Assembly: GCA_016191995.1 (NCBI GenBank)
Contig: JACPVA010000133.1
Coordinates: 1 to 64,000, forward strand
Source: Burkholderiales bacterium
GTDB taxonomy: Bacteria; Pseudomonadota; Gammaproteobacteria; Burkholderiales; Burkholderiaceae_C
DNA length: 64,000 bases
Direction: 5' to 3'
This document shows positions 17,508 through 24,734 of this stretch, one piece after another (position 1 is the stretch's first letter; each line of letters begins with the position of its first letter). The position numbers were made by a program, and so were the translations under genes. The notes below the pieces were generated by a model, which saw only the letters and a program-made list of their open reading frames with translations, made no database searches and had not been told where the DNA came from.

Positions 17508-17906
17508 ATGGGGTCCGACATGCACGACCAGAATTCTCCGGCCGATGGCCGCGTTGACCTACAGGGCGCCCGCGCGGTGCTGAGGCAGTGGCTCGTCGCC
17601 CATGGTGAAGATCAGCTCAGCGCGAGCGTGGCGCAGGTCGCGCTGCGCGTCGTGGTCGAGGACATGCTGAACGGCTGGGTCGACTCGCCCGAGGCGGCCG
17701 CCGGTGACGAGCTGATGTTCGCGGTCGCCCTCGTGGAATTGGCCGAGCGCGCGCTATGGGCCGGCAGGATGGCCTTCGACGACGATCGGATCAGCTCCGA
17801 CGTGGCGGCCGTGGTGCAGCGCGCGCTGGCGCAGCTCGACGGCATCGCGTTGCCGGCCGCCATGCGCGGCGACGCGCTGGGCGAGGCGTTGCGCGCTGCG
17901 CACTGA
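17508..17906 (+). CDS. Helical element protein, unknown function
   Basis: Up to 132 aa, almost wholly alpha-helical by composition (ARAVLRQWLVAHGEDQLSASVAQVALRVVVEDMLNGWV). A second in-frame ATG at 17520 (MHDQNSPADG) could be the real start; neither has an obvious ribosome-binding site. I do not recognise the family. It follows the other small genes and precedes the AlpA control region. Confidence 0.5.
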   Translation: MGSDMHDQNSPADGRVDLQGARAVLRQWLVAHGEDQLSASVAQVALRVVVEDMLNGWVDSPEAAAGDELMFAVALVELAERALWAGRMAFDDDRISSDVAAVVQRALAQLDGIALPAAMRGDALGEALRAAH

Positions 17907-18071
17907 TCCGTCGCAACGCGCGGACCCGCCCCCGGGCGCCGGGCGAAGCGGGTAGTATCAGCCCGTCGCCCATGCTGCTTTGGTGCAGCGAACCCGCCCG
18001 ACTCAAGTGGCGGACTACGGCGCCCGGATACCGCCAACGCGGCCCGCGGCGCAAGGCCCTTAGGGGCCGTG

Positions 18072-18126
18072 GGCTCGACATGATCTGACCGACCGACGGA
18101 GGAAATGCCGCGGTCGGCTCGACATG
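18072..18126. promoter_or_regulatory. Direct and inverted repeats upstream of alpA-like gene
   Basis: GGCTCGACATG occurs at 18072-18082 and 18116-18126, 44 bp apart (about four helical turns). Between them CCGACCG (18089-18095) and CGGTCGG (18111-18117) can pair, enclosing a GGAGG. A small hairpin GGCCC-TTAG-GGGCC lies just upstream at 18055-18068. The layout fits an operator region for the regulator encoded next. Confidence 0.45.
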
Positions 18127-18136
18127 CGAGCCCGAT

Positions 18137-18376
18137 ATGCAACAAGCGACATCCACGAGGCCGGCACGCAAGCCGGCGCCCTCCTTCGACGACCTGCCCG
18201 ACGCCGCGAACGTCCGCCTCCCGGCGGTCCGCGCGCTGCTCGATTGCTCGGCCGCGACCGTCTGGCGCTGGTCCGGCGACGGCCGAATGCCCGCGGCGCG
18301 ACGGCTGGGCGCCAACCTTACCGTTTGGAACGTCGGCGAGCTGCGCCGCTGGCTCGCCTCGAAGGCTGGGGCGTGA
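18137..18376 (+). CDS. AlpA-like helix-turn-helix regulator
   Basis: A 79-aa protein with the MerR/AlpA-type winged helix found in P4-like satellites and cryptic prophages: VRLPAVRALLDCSAATVWRWSGDGRMPAARRLGANLTVWNVGELRRWLAS. AlpA proteins control excision or integrase expression. A basic N-terminal tail of ~25 residues precedes the domain. The ATG at 18137 is the only usable start in this frame after an upstream stop, although its ribosome-binding site is weak. Confidence 0.8.
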   Translation: MQQATSTRPARKPAPSFDDLPDAANVRLPAVRALLDCSAATVWRWSGDGRMPAARRLGANLTVWNVGELRRWLASKAGA

Positions 18377-18379
18377 GCG

Positions 18380-18985
18380 ATGGCCGCGCACCACGACGAC
18401 GGCGCCGCGGCGCCGGGGCGAGTCGCGCCCAGAAATGACGACGCCCGGGTGGAGCCGGGCGCGGTCGGAGCAGGAGAGAGCGGTGAACGCCTCAATTCTG
18501 CCACGGTCCGCCGCCATGGCGGGTTCGACCGCGATCGGCTGCCGGACCCCATCGCCTACTACGAGTCCGAGGGGCTGTCGCTGACGGGACGCGGGCGCTG
18601 GCGCACCGCGGGCTGTCCGTTCCATGGCGGGTCCGACAGCTTCCGGTTCAACGCCGAGTCTGGCGCCTTCGTCTGCATGGCCGGATGCGGCGCGCGCGGC
18701 GGCGACGTGCTCGCGTTCCATATGGCCCGGCACGGGCTGGGCTTCGTGGAGGCCGCTCGCTCGCTCGGGGCCTGGATCGACGATGGTCGTCCCGGCCGCG
18801 TGCCGACGCGCCCGCGGCCATTCTCGGCGCGCGATGCGTTGTCGGTCGTCGAGACCGAGCTGAACGTCGCGATGGTCGTGCTCAGCGACGCGCGGCAGGG
18901 CATCACGCCGACCGACGACGACTGGCAGCGTTTCCTACAGGCTGCTGGCCGGGTCGATCGCATCGCACAGGAGGCCGCACGATGA
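18380..18985 (+). CDS. CHC2 zinc-finger primase-like protein
   Basis: The 201-aa protein has a DnaG-type zinc-binding module at residues 71-112: C79-x2-H82 followed by C99-x3-C103 (CPFHGG..FVCMAGCGARGG). A typical continuation follows (DVLAFHMARHGLGFVEAARSLG). The TOPRIM polymerase domain of full-length primase is missing, so it probably recognises template DNA together with the DUF3987 protein encoded next. The genes overlap by ATGA (18982-18985). Confidence 0.82.
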   Translation: MAAHHDDGAAAPGRVAPRNDDARVEPGAVGAGESGERLNSATVRRHGGFDRDRLPDPIAYYESEGLSLTGRGRWRTAGCPFHGGSDSFRFNAESGAFVCMAGCGARGGDVLAFHMARHGLGFVEAARSLGAWIDDGRPGRVPTRPRPFSARDALSVVETELNVAMVVLSDARQGITPTDDDWQRFLQAAGRVDRIAQEAAR

Positions 18986-20520
18986 GCGCCGTACCGCAAT
19001 TCAGGCCGGCCGACGCGGCGATTTCGCGCATCGACGCTGCGCTGGGCGCCGCACCGCGCGCACTGCCCCCCGAGCTGGCGCCCGTCGATGCCTTCCCGCT
19101 GGCCGCATTGCCCGATGCAATGCGTCCGTGGGTGGCGGATGTTGCGGAGCGCATGCAATGCCCGCCCGACTTCGTGGCCGTGCCGCTGTTAGTCGGCGCC
19201 GCGTCGCTGGCTGCGCGCCATGTCGCGGTCCGCCTGCGCCGACTCGATGACTGGCGCGAGCCCGCGAACCTGTGGGCGCTGATCGTGGGCCGGCCTGGCG
19301 TCATGAAGTCGCCCGCAATGCGCGCGGCGCTGGCGCCGCTGGAGCGCATGGAGGCGCAGTCCGCCGAAGCCTTCAATGCCGCGCTCGCGCAGCACAAGGC
19401 CGAGGCGATGGCCGCGAAGCTGCGCGCCGAAGCCCGGGCCGGCGAGGCCAAGAAGGCGCTCAAGAAGGACCGGGGCGCCGACGTGGCCGCGATGCTGGCC
19501 GCTATCGAAGACCTACCGGAGCCGACCCGGCGCCGGTACATCGTCAACGCTCCGACGTGGGAGAAGCTGCACGCGCTGATGGCCGAGAACCCGGGCGGTC
19601 TGCTGATGGTGCGCGACGAGATGGCGGGCTGGCTGCGAACGATGGGGCACGAGGAAAACGCCGAGGCGCGCTCGTTCTTCGTCCAGGGCTGGAGCGGCGG
19701 CACCGTCACCGTGGATCGCATCGGGCGCGGCACGGTTACGGCCGCTGACATGCGGTTGTCGATCATCGGCGCCATACAGCCCGGCCCGCTGGGCGCAGTC
19801 ATGCGCGGCTCGTCCGGCGGCGCTGGCGACGATGGACTGATCGAGCGTTTCCTGATCGCCTGGCCCGACGATCCCGGCGAGTGGCGCGACGTGGATCGGA
19901 TGCCCGATGGCGCGGCGCGGCTGCGCGTGCGCGAGGCTTTCGACCGGCTCGAAGTCGCGTCGGCATGGAGCTTGAAGGCCGAGCAGCCCACCGGCCCCGA
20001 TGGCGAGCCAGCGGGGCTGCCGCTGCTGGGGCTGGACGGCGAGGCTATGGAAGCGTTCGCCGACTGGCGCGCCGATCTTGAGCGCCGGCTACGTGCGCCC
20101 GAGGGCGACGCCACCGAAGCTGCGCTCGCGAAGTTCCGCCACCACGTCCCGGCGCTGGCGCTGACGATCCACCTGTGCGACGGCGGCGGCGGCCCGGTGA
20201 CGGGCGCCGCGATGGTGCGAGCCCTGGCCCTGGGCGACTACTTCGAGTCTCACGCCCGCCGCCTGCACGGCGCCAGCCAACGCGCTACGGTCCGAGCCGC
20301 GAAGCTGATCCTTCGCAAGGCGCGGGCCGGCGAGCTGGGGAGCCCATTCGCTGCCCGCGACGTGTACCGGCCGAACTGGGCCGGGTTGGCTGATCGCGAA
20401 GCGGTCGGCGATGCGCTGGAGATACTCGCGGCGCACGGATGGCTAAGCGAGGCGACGGTGGCGACCGGCGGCCGGCCGACCCTTGTTTACTCGTTGACCG
20501 AAGGGGCGCGCCGTGGGTAA
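18982..20520 (+). CDS. DUF3987 helicase-like replication protein
   Basis: A 512-aa protein of the DUF3987 (YfjI-like) family common in prophages and integrative elements, thought to act in element replication. Visible features are the IVGRPGVMKSPAM stretch near residue 103 (a P-loop-like GxxGxxKS), a charged helical region (residues ~120-175), MVRDEMAGWLRTMGH with Walker-B-like acidic residues, and a C-terminal winged-helix-like segment. It is translationally coupled to the CHC2 protein, which supports a joint primase-helicase role. Confidence 0.8.
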   Translation: MSAVPQFRPADAAISRIDAALGAAPRALPPELAPVDAFPLAALPDAMRPWVADVAERMQCPPDFVAVPLLVGAASLAARHVAVRLRRLDDWREPANLWALIVGRPGVMKSPAMRAALAPLERMEAQSAEAFNAALAQHKAEAMAAKLRAEARAGEAKKALKKDRGADVAAMLAAIEDLPEPTRRRYIVNAPTWEKLHALMAENPGGLLMVRDEMAGWLRTMGHEENAEARSFFVQGWSGGTVTVDRIGRGTVTAADMRLSIIGAIQPGPLGAVMRGSSGGAGDDGLIERFLIAWPDDPGEWRDVDRMPDGAARLRVREAFDRLEVASAWSLKAEQPTGPDGEPAGLPLLGLDGEAMEAFADWRADLERRLRAPEGDATEAALAKFRHHVPALALTIHLCDGGGGPVTGAAMVRALALGDYFESHARRLHGASQRATVRAAKLILRKARAGELGSPFAARDVYRPNWAGLADREAVGDALEILAAHGWLSEATVATGGRPTLVYSLTEGARRG

Positions 20521-21085
20521 GTGGCTGCGACGGCTCGAAGAAAAAACGGCGGCACCCCCCTACGGGGGCACTGCCAAAACCGACAAAAGCCCCCTTTTGG
20601 CAGTTTTGGCAGTTGGGTCCGAGGGGGGTGCGCCCGAAATCGCGCACGCTGCGCCGGCCGCCGACCGCCGCCTGGACATCCTCGCCCGGCTGCTGCGCTG
20701 GGGCTGGCCGCGCGCGGTGGCCGAGGCGACTGCCGAGCGGATCGCCCGCCGCGACGCCGACGACGACCGGCGCTCCTGTGCCGAGTGCCTGCGCTACATG
20801 CCCGGGCGCTGCGGCAGCCACGGCCGCGCCGGGTTGGGCACCGACATCGTGGGCCGCGACCTGGCCGCGCTGCCGCAGCGGTGCCCGGGGTTCGAGGCTG
20901 CGCCCGGCGCCGGCGCGCGGCTGTCGGAGTCCGTGGACGAGGTAGATCACGCTCAGGCTGCCGTCCGCGCTGCTGCTGCCCGCTGCGGCTGGACCGACCC
21001 CGAGCGCGCGGCCTGGCTGGCCGATGCGTCCGAGAACCCGGCCGGCGTGCTCGAAGCCCTCTCACCCAAGGAGGTCGACCGATGA
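20513..21085 (+). CDS. Element protein with Cys4 module, unknown function
   Basis: 190 aa, GTG start inside the end of the DUF3987 gene. After an N-terminal low-complexity section encoded by a strong DNA hairpin, a central alpha-helical region (LDILARLLRWGWPRAVAEATAERIARRDADDD) leads into a Cys cluster, CAECLRYMPGRC..CPGF, which could bind zinc. The gene encoded at 21577 carries a comparable Cys module. The function is unknown. It is coupled by ATGA to the SSB gene downstream. Confidence 0.65.
   Translation: MGKWLRRLEEKTAAPPYGGTAKTDKSPLLAVLAVGSEGGAPEIAHAAPAADRRLDILARLLRWGWPRAVAEATAERIARRDADDDRRSCAECLRYMPGRCGSHGRAGLGTDIVGRDLAALPQRCPGFEAAPGAGARLSESVDEVDHAQAAVRAAAARCGWTDPERAAWLADASENPAGVLEALSPKEVDR
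20570..20613. repeat. Imperfect 19-bp inverted repeat with tandem 9-bp units
   Basis: The right arm at 20595-20613 is two tandem copies of TTTTGGCAG plus T. The left arm at 20570-20588 (ACTGCCAAAACCGACAAAA) is its reverse complement with two mismatches, and a six-base C-rich loop lies between. The hairpin lies within the start of the gene after the replication proteins, so an origin or control element is possible. Confidence 0.7.
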
Positions 21086-21525
21086 TCACCGCCCTCGTAT
21101 CCGGCCGGCTGCTCGCCGAGCCCGAGAAGCGCACCGGCGCCAGCGGGAAGCCGTTCGCGCTCGCCCGCCTGGCCGCACACGACGGCGAGGCCGACGCGGT
21201 CGTGTCCGTCATCGCTTTCGGCGGCGTGGCCGACCAGCTGGCGGCGCTCGGCAAGGGGGATGCCGTGAGCATGACCGGCCGGGCGAGCGTCCGCACGTGG
21301 ACAGACCGCAGCGGCGCGCTCAAGGCCGGTCTGAGCGTCACGGCCGACGCGCTGCTGACTGCGCACCATGTGCGCCAGCGACGTGCGGCGATGCGCCCGG
21401 CGGACAGCGCCGACCGCGACGCAGCACCGCGGCCGAGGTCGGGCAAGCGCCAGCCCGAGCCGGCGCAGGACGACTTCGGCGAGGCTGGCGACGATCGATG
21501 GCTTCGGCCTGGGGGTGAACTGTGA
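21082..21525 (+). CDS. ssb: Single-stranded DNA-binding protein (SSB-like OB fold)
   Basis: A 147-aa SSB-type protein. Residues 1-100 carry an OB fold with the SSB strand pattern (ALVSGRLLAEPEKRTGASGKPFALARLAA..VSVIAFGGVADQLAALGKGDAVSMTGRASVRTWTD). The tail is basic and Pro-rich and lacks the usual acidic DDDIPF-type end; it finishes DDRWLRPGGEL. It would protect single strands during element replication. The start overlaps the previous stop (ATGA) and follows AAGGAGG. Confidence 0.85.
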   Translation: MITALVSGRLLAEPEKRTGASGKPFALARLAAHDGEADAVVSVIAFGGVADQLAALGKGDAVSMTGRASVRTWTDRSGALKAGLSVTADALLTAHHVRQRRAAMRPADSADRDAAPRPRSGKRQPEPAQDDFGEAGDDRWLRPGGEL

Positions 21526-21576
21526 CGCAGCCGTGGCACGCCGATTCCCCAACCTGACCACCCTGAAGGAGACCCC

Positions 21577-22227
21577 GTGGACAAGTTCTCGACCTATGCC
21601 GGCAACCAGCTCGCGGCTGCCGGTTTCACCGTCCTTGACTCGCGCGTGGCCGCGCGGCTGCGGCCGGACCTGTGGCGCGGTGCGCTCGACGCCGAGTCGG
21701 AGTCAGCCGACCGAGGGCGCGCCCGGCTGCGGAGCCTTCCCGGCATCCGCCGGTTCGAGGTCACGCTCGACGAGGGCCGCGTCGTCGAAGTCCTCGCGTG
21801 GTCGCCCGACCGGCTCGCCGAGCGCCTGGCCTGGGTGCTGGGCCGCGCACCCGCGCGCATCGTCGAGGCGACGCCGCCGGCCGTGCCCGCGCCCTCCGTG
21901 CGCCCGCCGGCCCCGACGCAGGCCGGCGACCAGCACCCCGACATCGTCACGGCCGAGCCCGGGCGAACGTGTGGCTCGTGTGCGCATTTCTCGGCCGGGC
22001 AAACCTGCCGCGTGCCGCGCATTTCCGGAGTCGGGCGGCCGCTGGCGCGCGAGCCGCGCATCTGTCGGGGCTATGAGCCGGTTTTCGGCGCGCGCGACCG
22101 CCGCGGAGCGAGGGTGCTATGGCCGGAACTGTTCAGCGAGGCCTCCGCGCCGCCCGCCAGCGCCGCCGCCGAGGTCGAAGCCCTTGACGACAAGCATGGC
22201 ACGCTCGCGCCCACCGCCCGCGAGTAG
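21577..22227 (+). CDS. Element protein with C-terminal Cys module, unknown function
   Basis: 216 aa, GTG start behind AAGGAG. The N-terminal half (residues 1-90) is a compact alpha/beta region of unknown type (LRSLPGIRRFEVTLDEGRVVEVLAW). A Pro-rich linker follows, then a Cys-containing module CGSCAHFSAGQTC..RICRGYEPVFG near residues 128-170. This resembles the Cys module in the 20513 gene product. I cannot assign a function; a zinc-binding nucleic-acid or host-factor contact is one possibility. Confidence 0.6.
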   Translation: MDKFSTYAGNQLAAAGFTVLDSRVAARLRPDLWRGALDAESESADRGRARLRSLPGIRRFEVTLDEGRVVEVLAWSPDRLAERLAWVLGRAPARIVEATPPAVPAPSVRPPAPTQAGDQHPDIVTAEPGRTCGSCAHFSAGQTCRVPRISGVGRPLAREPRICRGYEPVFGARDRRGARVLWPELFSEASAPPASAAAEVEALDDKHGTLAPTARE

Positions 22228-22239
22228 GAGCACCGCACC

Positions 22240-22749
22240 ATGGACCCCGTCCCGTTCATCCCCCCGAGCCGACCCGTCGAGCCGCTCGACCCCGCGGCCC
22301 AAGGTCGCCGCCTGACCGAGCCGCCGCAGTCCGCATTCGTCGACCCCGGCGTGCCGGCGCAGCCGCGACGGGCTGCGGATTCGTACGACGCCGCGGTCGC
22401 ACACGACGCCGTGCGCGACGCCTACGGGTCGCCCGAGGGCCTCGCGCGCGCGAAGCGCGATCAGGTGCTGGGACGCTACCGCCAGCGGGTTGCCAAGGTG
22501 CGCGCGCTGCTCCAGCGATACGGCACCCGTGAACGCGCAGCCGATCCCGACGGCTACCAGCGCGCGGTCGAAGCCTACCGCGCTTCGCAGCAGCTGCTGG
22601 CCGAGGCCGAGTCCGCTGTCGAATCGCAGGCGGGGCGCATCCTCGACGCCGCCCAGGTGCGGTTCGCTCCGGTCGACGCGCCCGCCGGCAACGGGATCGA
22701 GCTGGACCCGCGGCACCAGCGGCCGCGGCAGGGCCTCGGGGGTTGGTGA
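22240..22749 (+). CDS. Helical element protein, unknown function
   Basis: A 169-aa protein with a disordered Pro-rich N-terminus (residues 1-45) and then long charged helices (GLARAKRDQVLGRYRQRVAKVRALLQRYG..YRASQQLLAEAESAVESQAGRI) that could form a coiled coil. It starts 12 bases after the previous stop and is immediately followed by the HGG-motif gene. No family is recognised. Confidence 0.6.
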   Translation: MDPVPFIPPSRPVEPLDPAAQGRRLTEPPQSAFVDPGVPAQPRRAADSYDAAVAHDAVRDAYGSPEGLARAKRDQVLGRYRQRVAKVRALLQRYGTRERAADPDGYQRAVEAYRASQQLLAEAESAVESQAGRILDAAQVRFAPVDAPAGNGIELDPRHQRPRQGLGGW

Positions 22750-22750
22750 G

Positions 22751-23401
22751 GTGCGCCTCGGGTCCGGCCTGCGCAACCTGCCGACGATCGCGCGCCTGGT
22801 CGCCGAGTGCCGCCGCCAGGACGAGGAGGACCGGGCGGCCGAGGCGGCACGGCTGGCTGCCTACGTGCCGCCCGACCCCGACGCGCGGCCCCCCGCTGGC
22901 GTGAGGTGGAGGGAGTGGTACGGGATGGCGCTGGGTCCGTGCGGCGCGAAGACCCGCTCGGGGACACCCTGCGCGCTTCCGGGTGCCGGGCGGGGCGGCC
23001 GGTGCAAGTTTCATGGTGGCAATGCGACCGGCCCGAAGACCCCCGAGGGCAAGATGCGGGCCGCGCGCAACGGTCCGAGGCACCGCATGAAGGAGACGAT
23101 GTTGATGCAGGCCGAAGTGATCACCGCGCCCGATCCCGCGCCAGCGCCGGCGGTGCCGCCCTCACCGAAGCGGGTTCCGTTCCTCGAACGGCTGCTCGAC
23201 GAGCACCTTTCCGGCGCTCGCCGCTGGCCGCTGGTGGACAGCATCTTCCGCGCCGTCGAGCCCCCCGTGCCCCCGACCCGCGCCGAGCTGGTGGCCGAGC
23301 TGCCCGCTCCCGGCGAGCTGATCGTTCGGATGCTGGAAGCGCGCGGGATGCTCGCCGAGCGCGCGGCGGGCCGGCGGACTGTGATCGTCCGCGTCGACTA
23401 G
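22751..23401 (+). CDS. HGGXSTG-type motif protein
   Basis: 216 aa from a GTG start two bases after the preceding stop. Residues ~60-90 hold CGAKTRSGTPCALPGAG followed by CKFHGGNATGPKTPEGK. This Cys/His-HGG module is frequent in small phage-encoded proteins, often near terminase genes. The remainder includes a helical region ending RMLEARGMLAERAAGRR. The role is unproven: a DNA-binding or packaging accessory is possible. Its stop codon shares the CTAG tetramer with the stop of the convergent gene. Confidence 0.7.
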   Translation: MRLGSGLRNLPTIARLVAECRRQDEEDRAAEAARLAAYVPPDPDARPPAGVRWREWYGMALGPCGAKTRSGTPCALPGAGRGGRCKFHGGNATGPKTPEGKMRAARNGPRHRMKETMLMQAEVITAPDPAPAPAVPPSPKRVPFLERLLDEHLSGARRWPLVDSIFRAVEPPVPPTRAELVAELPAPGELIVRMLEARGMLAERAAGRRTVIVRVD

Positions 23402-23721
23402 CCGCGCGCCAGCGACATCGTCGCCCGGGCCGAGCTGCCCGAGATCGCGGTCACGGCGAAGCGGAACGCGGTCAGCGCGGCCTGCGTCGTCGCGGTCGCC
23501 ACGCCAGCGTCGGTGCCCGAGGGCTCCAGCGTCGCCAGGTCGACCCACGATGACGACAAGCTCGGGGTGTTGGTGCCCTGGAGCTTCACGGTCGCGGAGA
23601 CGGCGCCGGAGCCAGTCACTAGGGCCTGCGCCGTGACCTGGGTCCCCGGGCCGGCGGGCTTGAAGGCGTCGGTCTGACCGGTGGCGGTGCTCTCGGCGCG
23701 GAACAGATGGGGGACGGTCAT
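23398..23721 (-). CDS. Small virion-like beta protein, unknown function
   Basis: 107 aa rich in Thr, Ser, Ala and Gly with alternating strand pattern (ATVKLQGTNTPSLSSSWVDLATLEPSG..FRFAVTAISGSSARATMSL), as seen in small phage decoration or tail-adaptor proteins. The start at 23721 (MTVPHLFRAE) has an AGGAG nine bases upstream, which decides it over the longer frame. It is convergent with the HGG-motif gene. If structural, it would be the only virion-type gene in the element. Confidence 0.55.
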   Translation of the reverse strand: MTVPHLFRAESTATGQTDAFKPAGPGTQVTAQALVTGSGAVSATVKLQGTNTPSLSSSWVDLATLEPSGTDAGVATATTQAALTAFRFAVTAISGSSARATMSLARG

Positions 23722-23804
23722 GGGGCGCGGCTCCTGTGTGGATGCGGCTGCCAGCGTGCCACGCTTGCGGCGCCGCCACCGTAGCCCATCCGGCACAGAA
23801 ACCC

Positions 23805-23827
23805 AGCCCGCAAGGTTGGGCTTTTTT
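23805..23827 (+). terminator. Intrinsic terminator at end of rightward element genes
   Basis: AGCCC (23805-23809), an eight-base loop and GGGCT (23818-23822), running into six T residues. It would stop rightward transcription arriving from the integrase-to-HGG operon. Confidence 0.6.
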
Positions 23828-23902
23828 GTTGTCCGGGTGCCACCCGCCGCAGTGTCGCCACGAGGCCGGGCGGGCTGATGTCGTCGTCGGCGAAGCGGTA
23901 GT

Positions 23903-24184
23903 TCAGTCCTGACTTTGGGGCGATCTCTCGTCCGGCAGGTTGGCTATCGCCTCGCTGAGTCCGATTTCGCGCGCGACGGCCGCCGCGGCGTTCATCGCCC
24001 GCACCTTCTCCATGTACGGCAGCGCCTGCGTCTTCTTGTCCATCCCCGACCGGCCGATCTCGTCCAGGATCGGGTCTGCCGTCTCCCGGAGATACCGCGT
24101 GAGCTCGCCCGCCGCCCTCAGTTCCTCCCGGAACTTCGGGGCGCGGTCCTTGAGCGCCAGGTCGAGCGTTTTCAGCAGGTTCAT
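23903..24184 (-). CDS. Small helical element protein, unknown function
   Basis: 93 aa, almost entirely helical and charged (LLKTLDLALKDRAPKFREELRAAGELTRYLRETADPILDEIG), ending in an Asp/Gln-rich tail. It starts six bases after the stop of the gene to its right, so the two form a leftward pair. No known family. It could bind DNA or act as an accessory factor. Confidence 0.55.
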   Translation of the reverse strand: MNLLKTLDLALKDRAPKFREELRAAGELTRYLRETADPILDEIGRSGMDKKTQALPYMEKVRAMNAAAAVAREIGLSEAIANLPDERSPQSQD

Positions 24185-24190
24185 CGCGAC

Positions 24191-24436
24191 CTACTGACCC
24201 GTCAGGGAGCCCAACTCCTTCGACACCCGGCTGAACTCCGCGTCCAGGCGGTCGTACTCGGCCTGTTCCTCCGTGGTGAACTTCGGGCGGGAGCCCAGCG
24301 ACTCCGTCGACCGGAACCGAAGCTCCCGCTCCATGTCCTCCAGGCGGTCGGACAGGGTCATCATGTACTGGCCCAGGTCCCGCGACCGCATCTCGCGGGC
24401 CGCGGCGTAGCTGTCTGATGGATCGCGCATGCTCAT
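24191..24436 (-). CDS. Small coiled-coil element protein, unknown function
   Basis: 81 aa from the ATG at 24436 (an in-frame ATG two codons later is equally possible). Heptad-like charged sequence suggests a coiled coil (MMTLSDRLEDMERELRF..EEQAEYDRLDAEFSRVSKELGSL). It is the rightmost gene of the element, transcribed away from the attachment site, and paired with the 93-aa gene downstream. Confidence 0.55.
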   Translation of the reverse strand: MSMRDPSDSYAAAREMRSRDLGQYMMTLSDRLEDMERELRFRSTESLGSRPKFTTEEQAEYDRLDAEFSRVSKELGSLTGQ

Positions 24437-24493
24437 CGTCGACCTCGCTTCACCTCCAGCCCGATTGTCCTCCCGCCGCCCGGATCGCGCCAT

Positions 24494-24540
24494 GCCGTAT
24501 CAGGGGGGCGCATTTTCGGGATGTGGGGCTAGATGTGGGG
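24494..24540. repeat. Right-arm integrase-binding-type repeats
   Basis: GCCGTATCAGG at 24494-24504, GATGTGGGGCT at 24520-24530 and GATGTGGGG at 24532-24540 repeat, in the same orientation, words found at the left end of the element near the integrase. Confidence 0.65.
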
Positions 24541-24577
24541 TTGGCCCGATCCGATGCGCAGTTTTCATAGGTGACGA

Positions 24578-24591
24578 TGGCGGAGGGAGCG
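24578..24591. repeat. attR core (14-bp direct repeat within tRNA-Ser)
   Basis: TGGCGGAGGGAGCG forms the 3' end of tRNA-Ser (complement strand, CCA tail included) and matches 15556-15569. Integration leaves an intact tRNA. Confidence 0.75.
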
Positions 24592-24668
24592 GGATTCGAA
24601 CCCGCGGTGGGCTGTTAACCCACACACGCTTTCCAGGCGTGCGACTTAAACCGCTCATCCATCCCTCC
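24578..24668 (-). tRNA. tRNA-Ser(GGA)
   Basis: A 91-base class II tRNA. Acceptor GGAGGGA pairs with TCCCTCC, the anticodon stem CACGC/GCGTG encloses CTGGAAA (anticodon GGA), a long variable arm follows (TGTGGGTTAACAGCCCAC), the T loop is TTCGAAT, the discriminator is G, and CCA is encoded. Its 3' end is the integration target of the adjacent element. Confidence 0.96.
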
Positions 24669-24734
24669 GCGGGACGGCCGCCATTCTATCGGCCACACCC
24701 CGCGCGCGCGGCCTGATGCCGCGCTGCAGGCCGC

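Larger units (their letters stand above)
15556..24591. mobile_element. 9-kb integrated element (candidate phage satellite) in tRNA-Ser
   Basis: The element is flanked by a 14-bp direct repeat, TGGCGGAGGGAGCG. The right copy is the 3' end of tRNA-Ser(GGA), including its CCA. It encodes a P4-type integrase, an AlpA-like regulator, CHC2 primase, a DUF3987 protein, SSB and several small proteins. Arm-type repeats (GATGTGGGG, GCCGTATCAGG) lie just inside both ends. No capsid, portal, terminase, tail or conjugation gene is recognisable. A small element with its own replication module but no virion genes fits a phage satellite or a heavily reduced prophage. The integrase sits at the end away from the tRNA, which is less usual. 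Confidence 0.85.
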
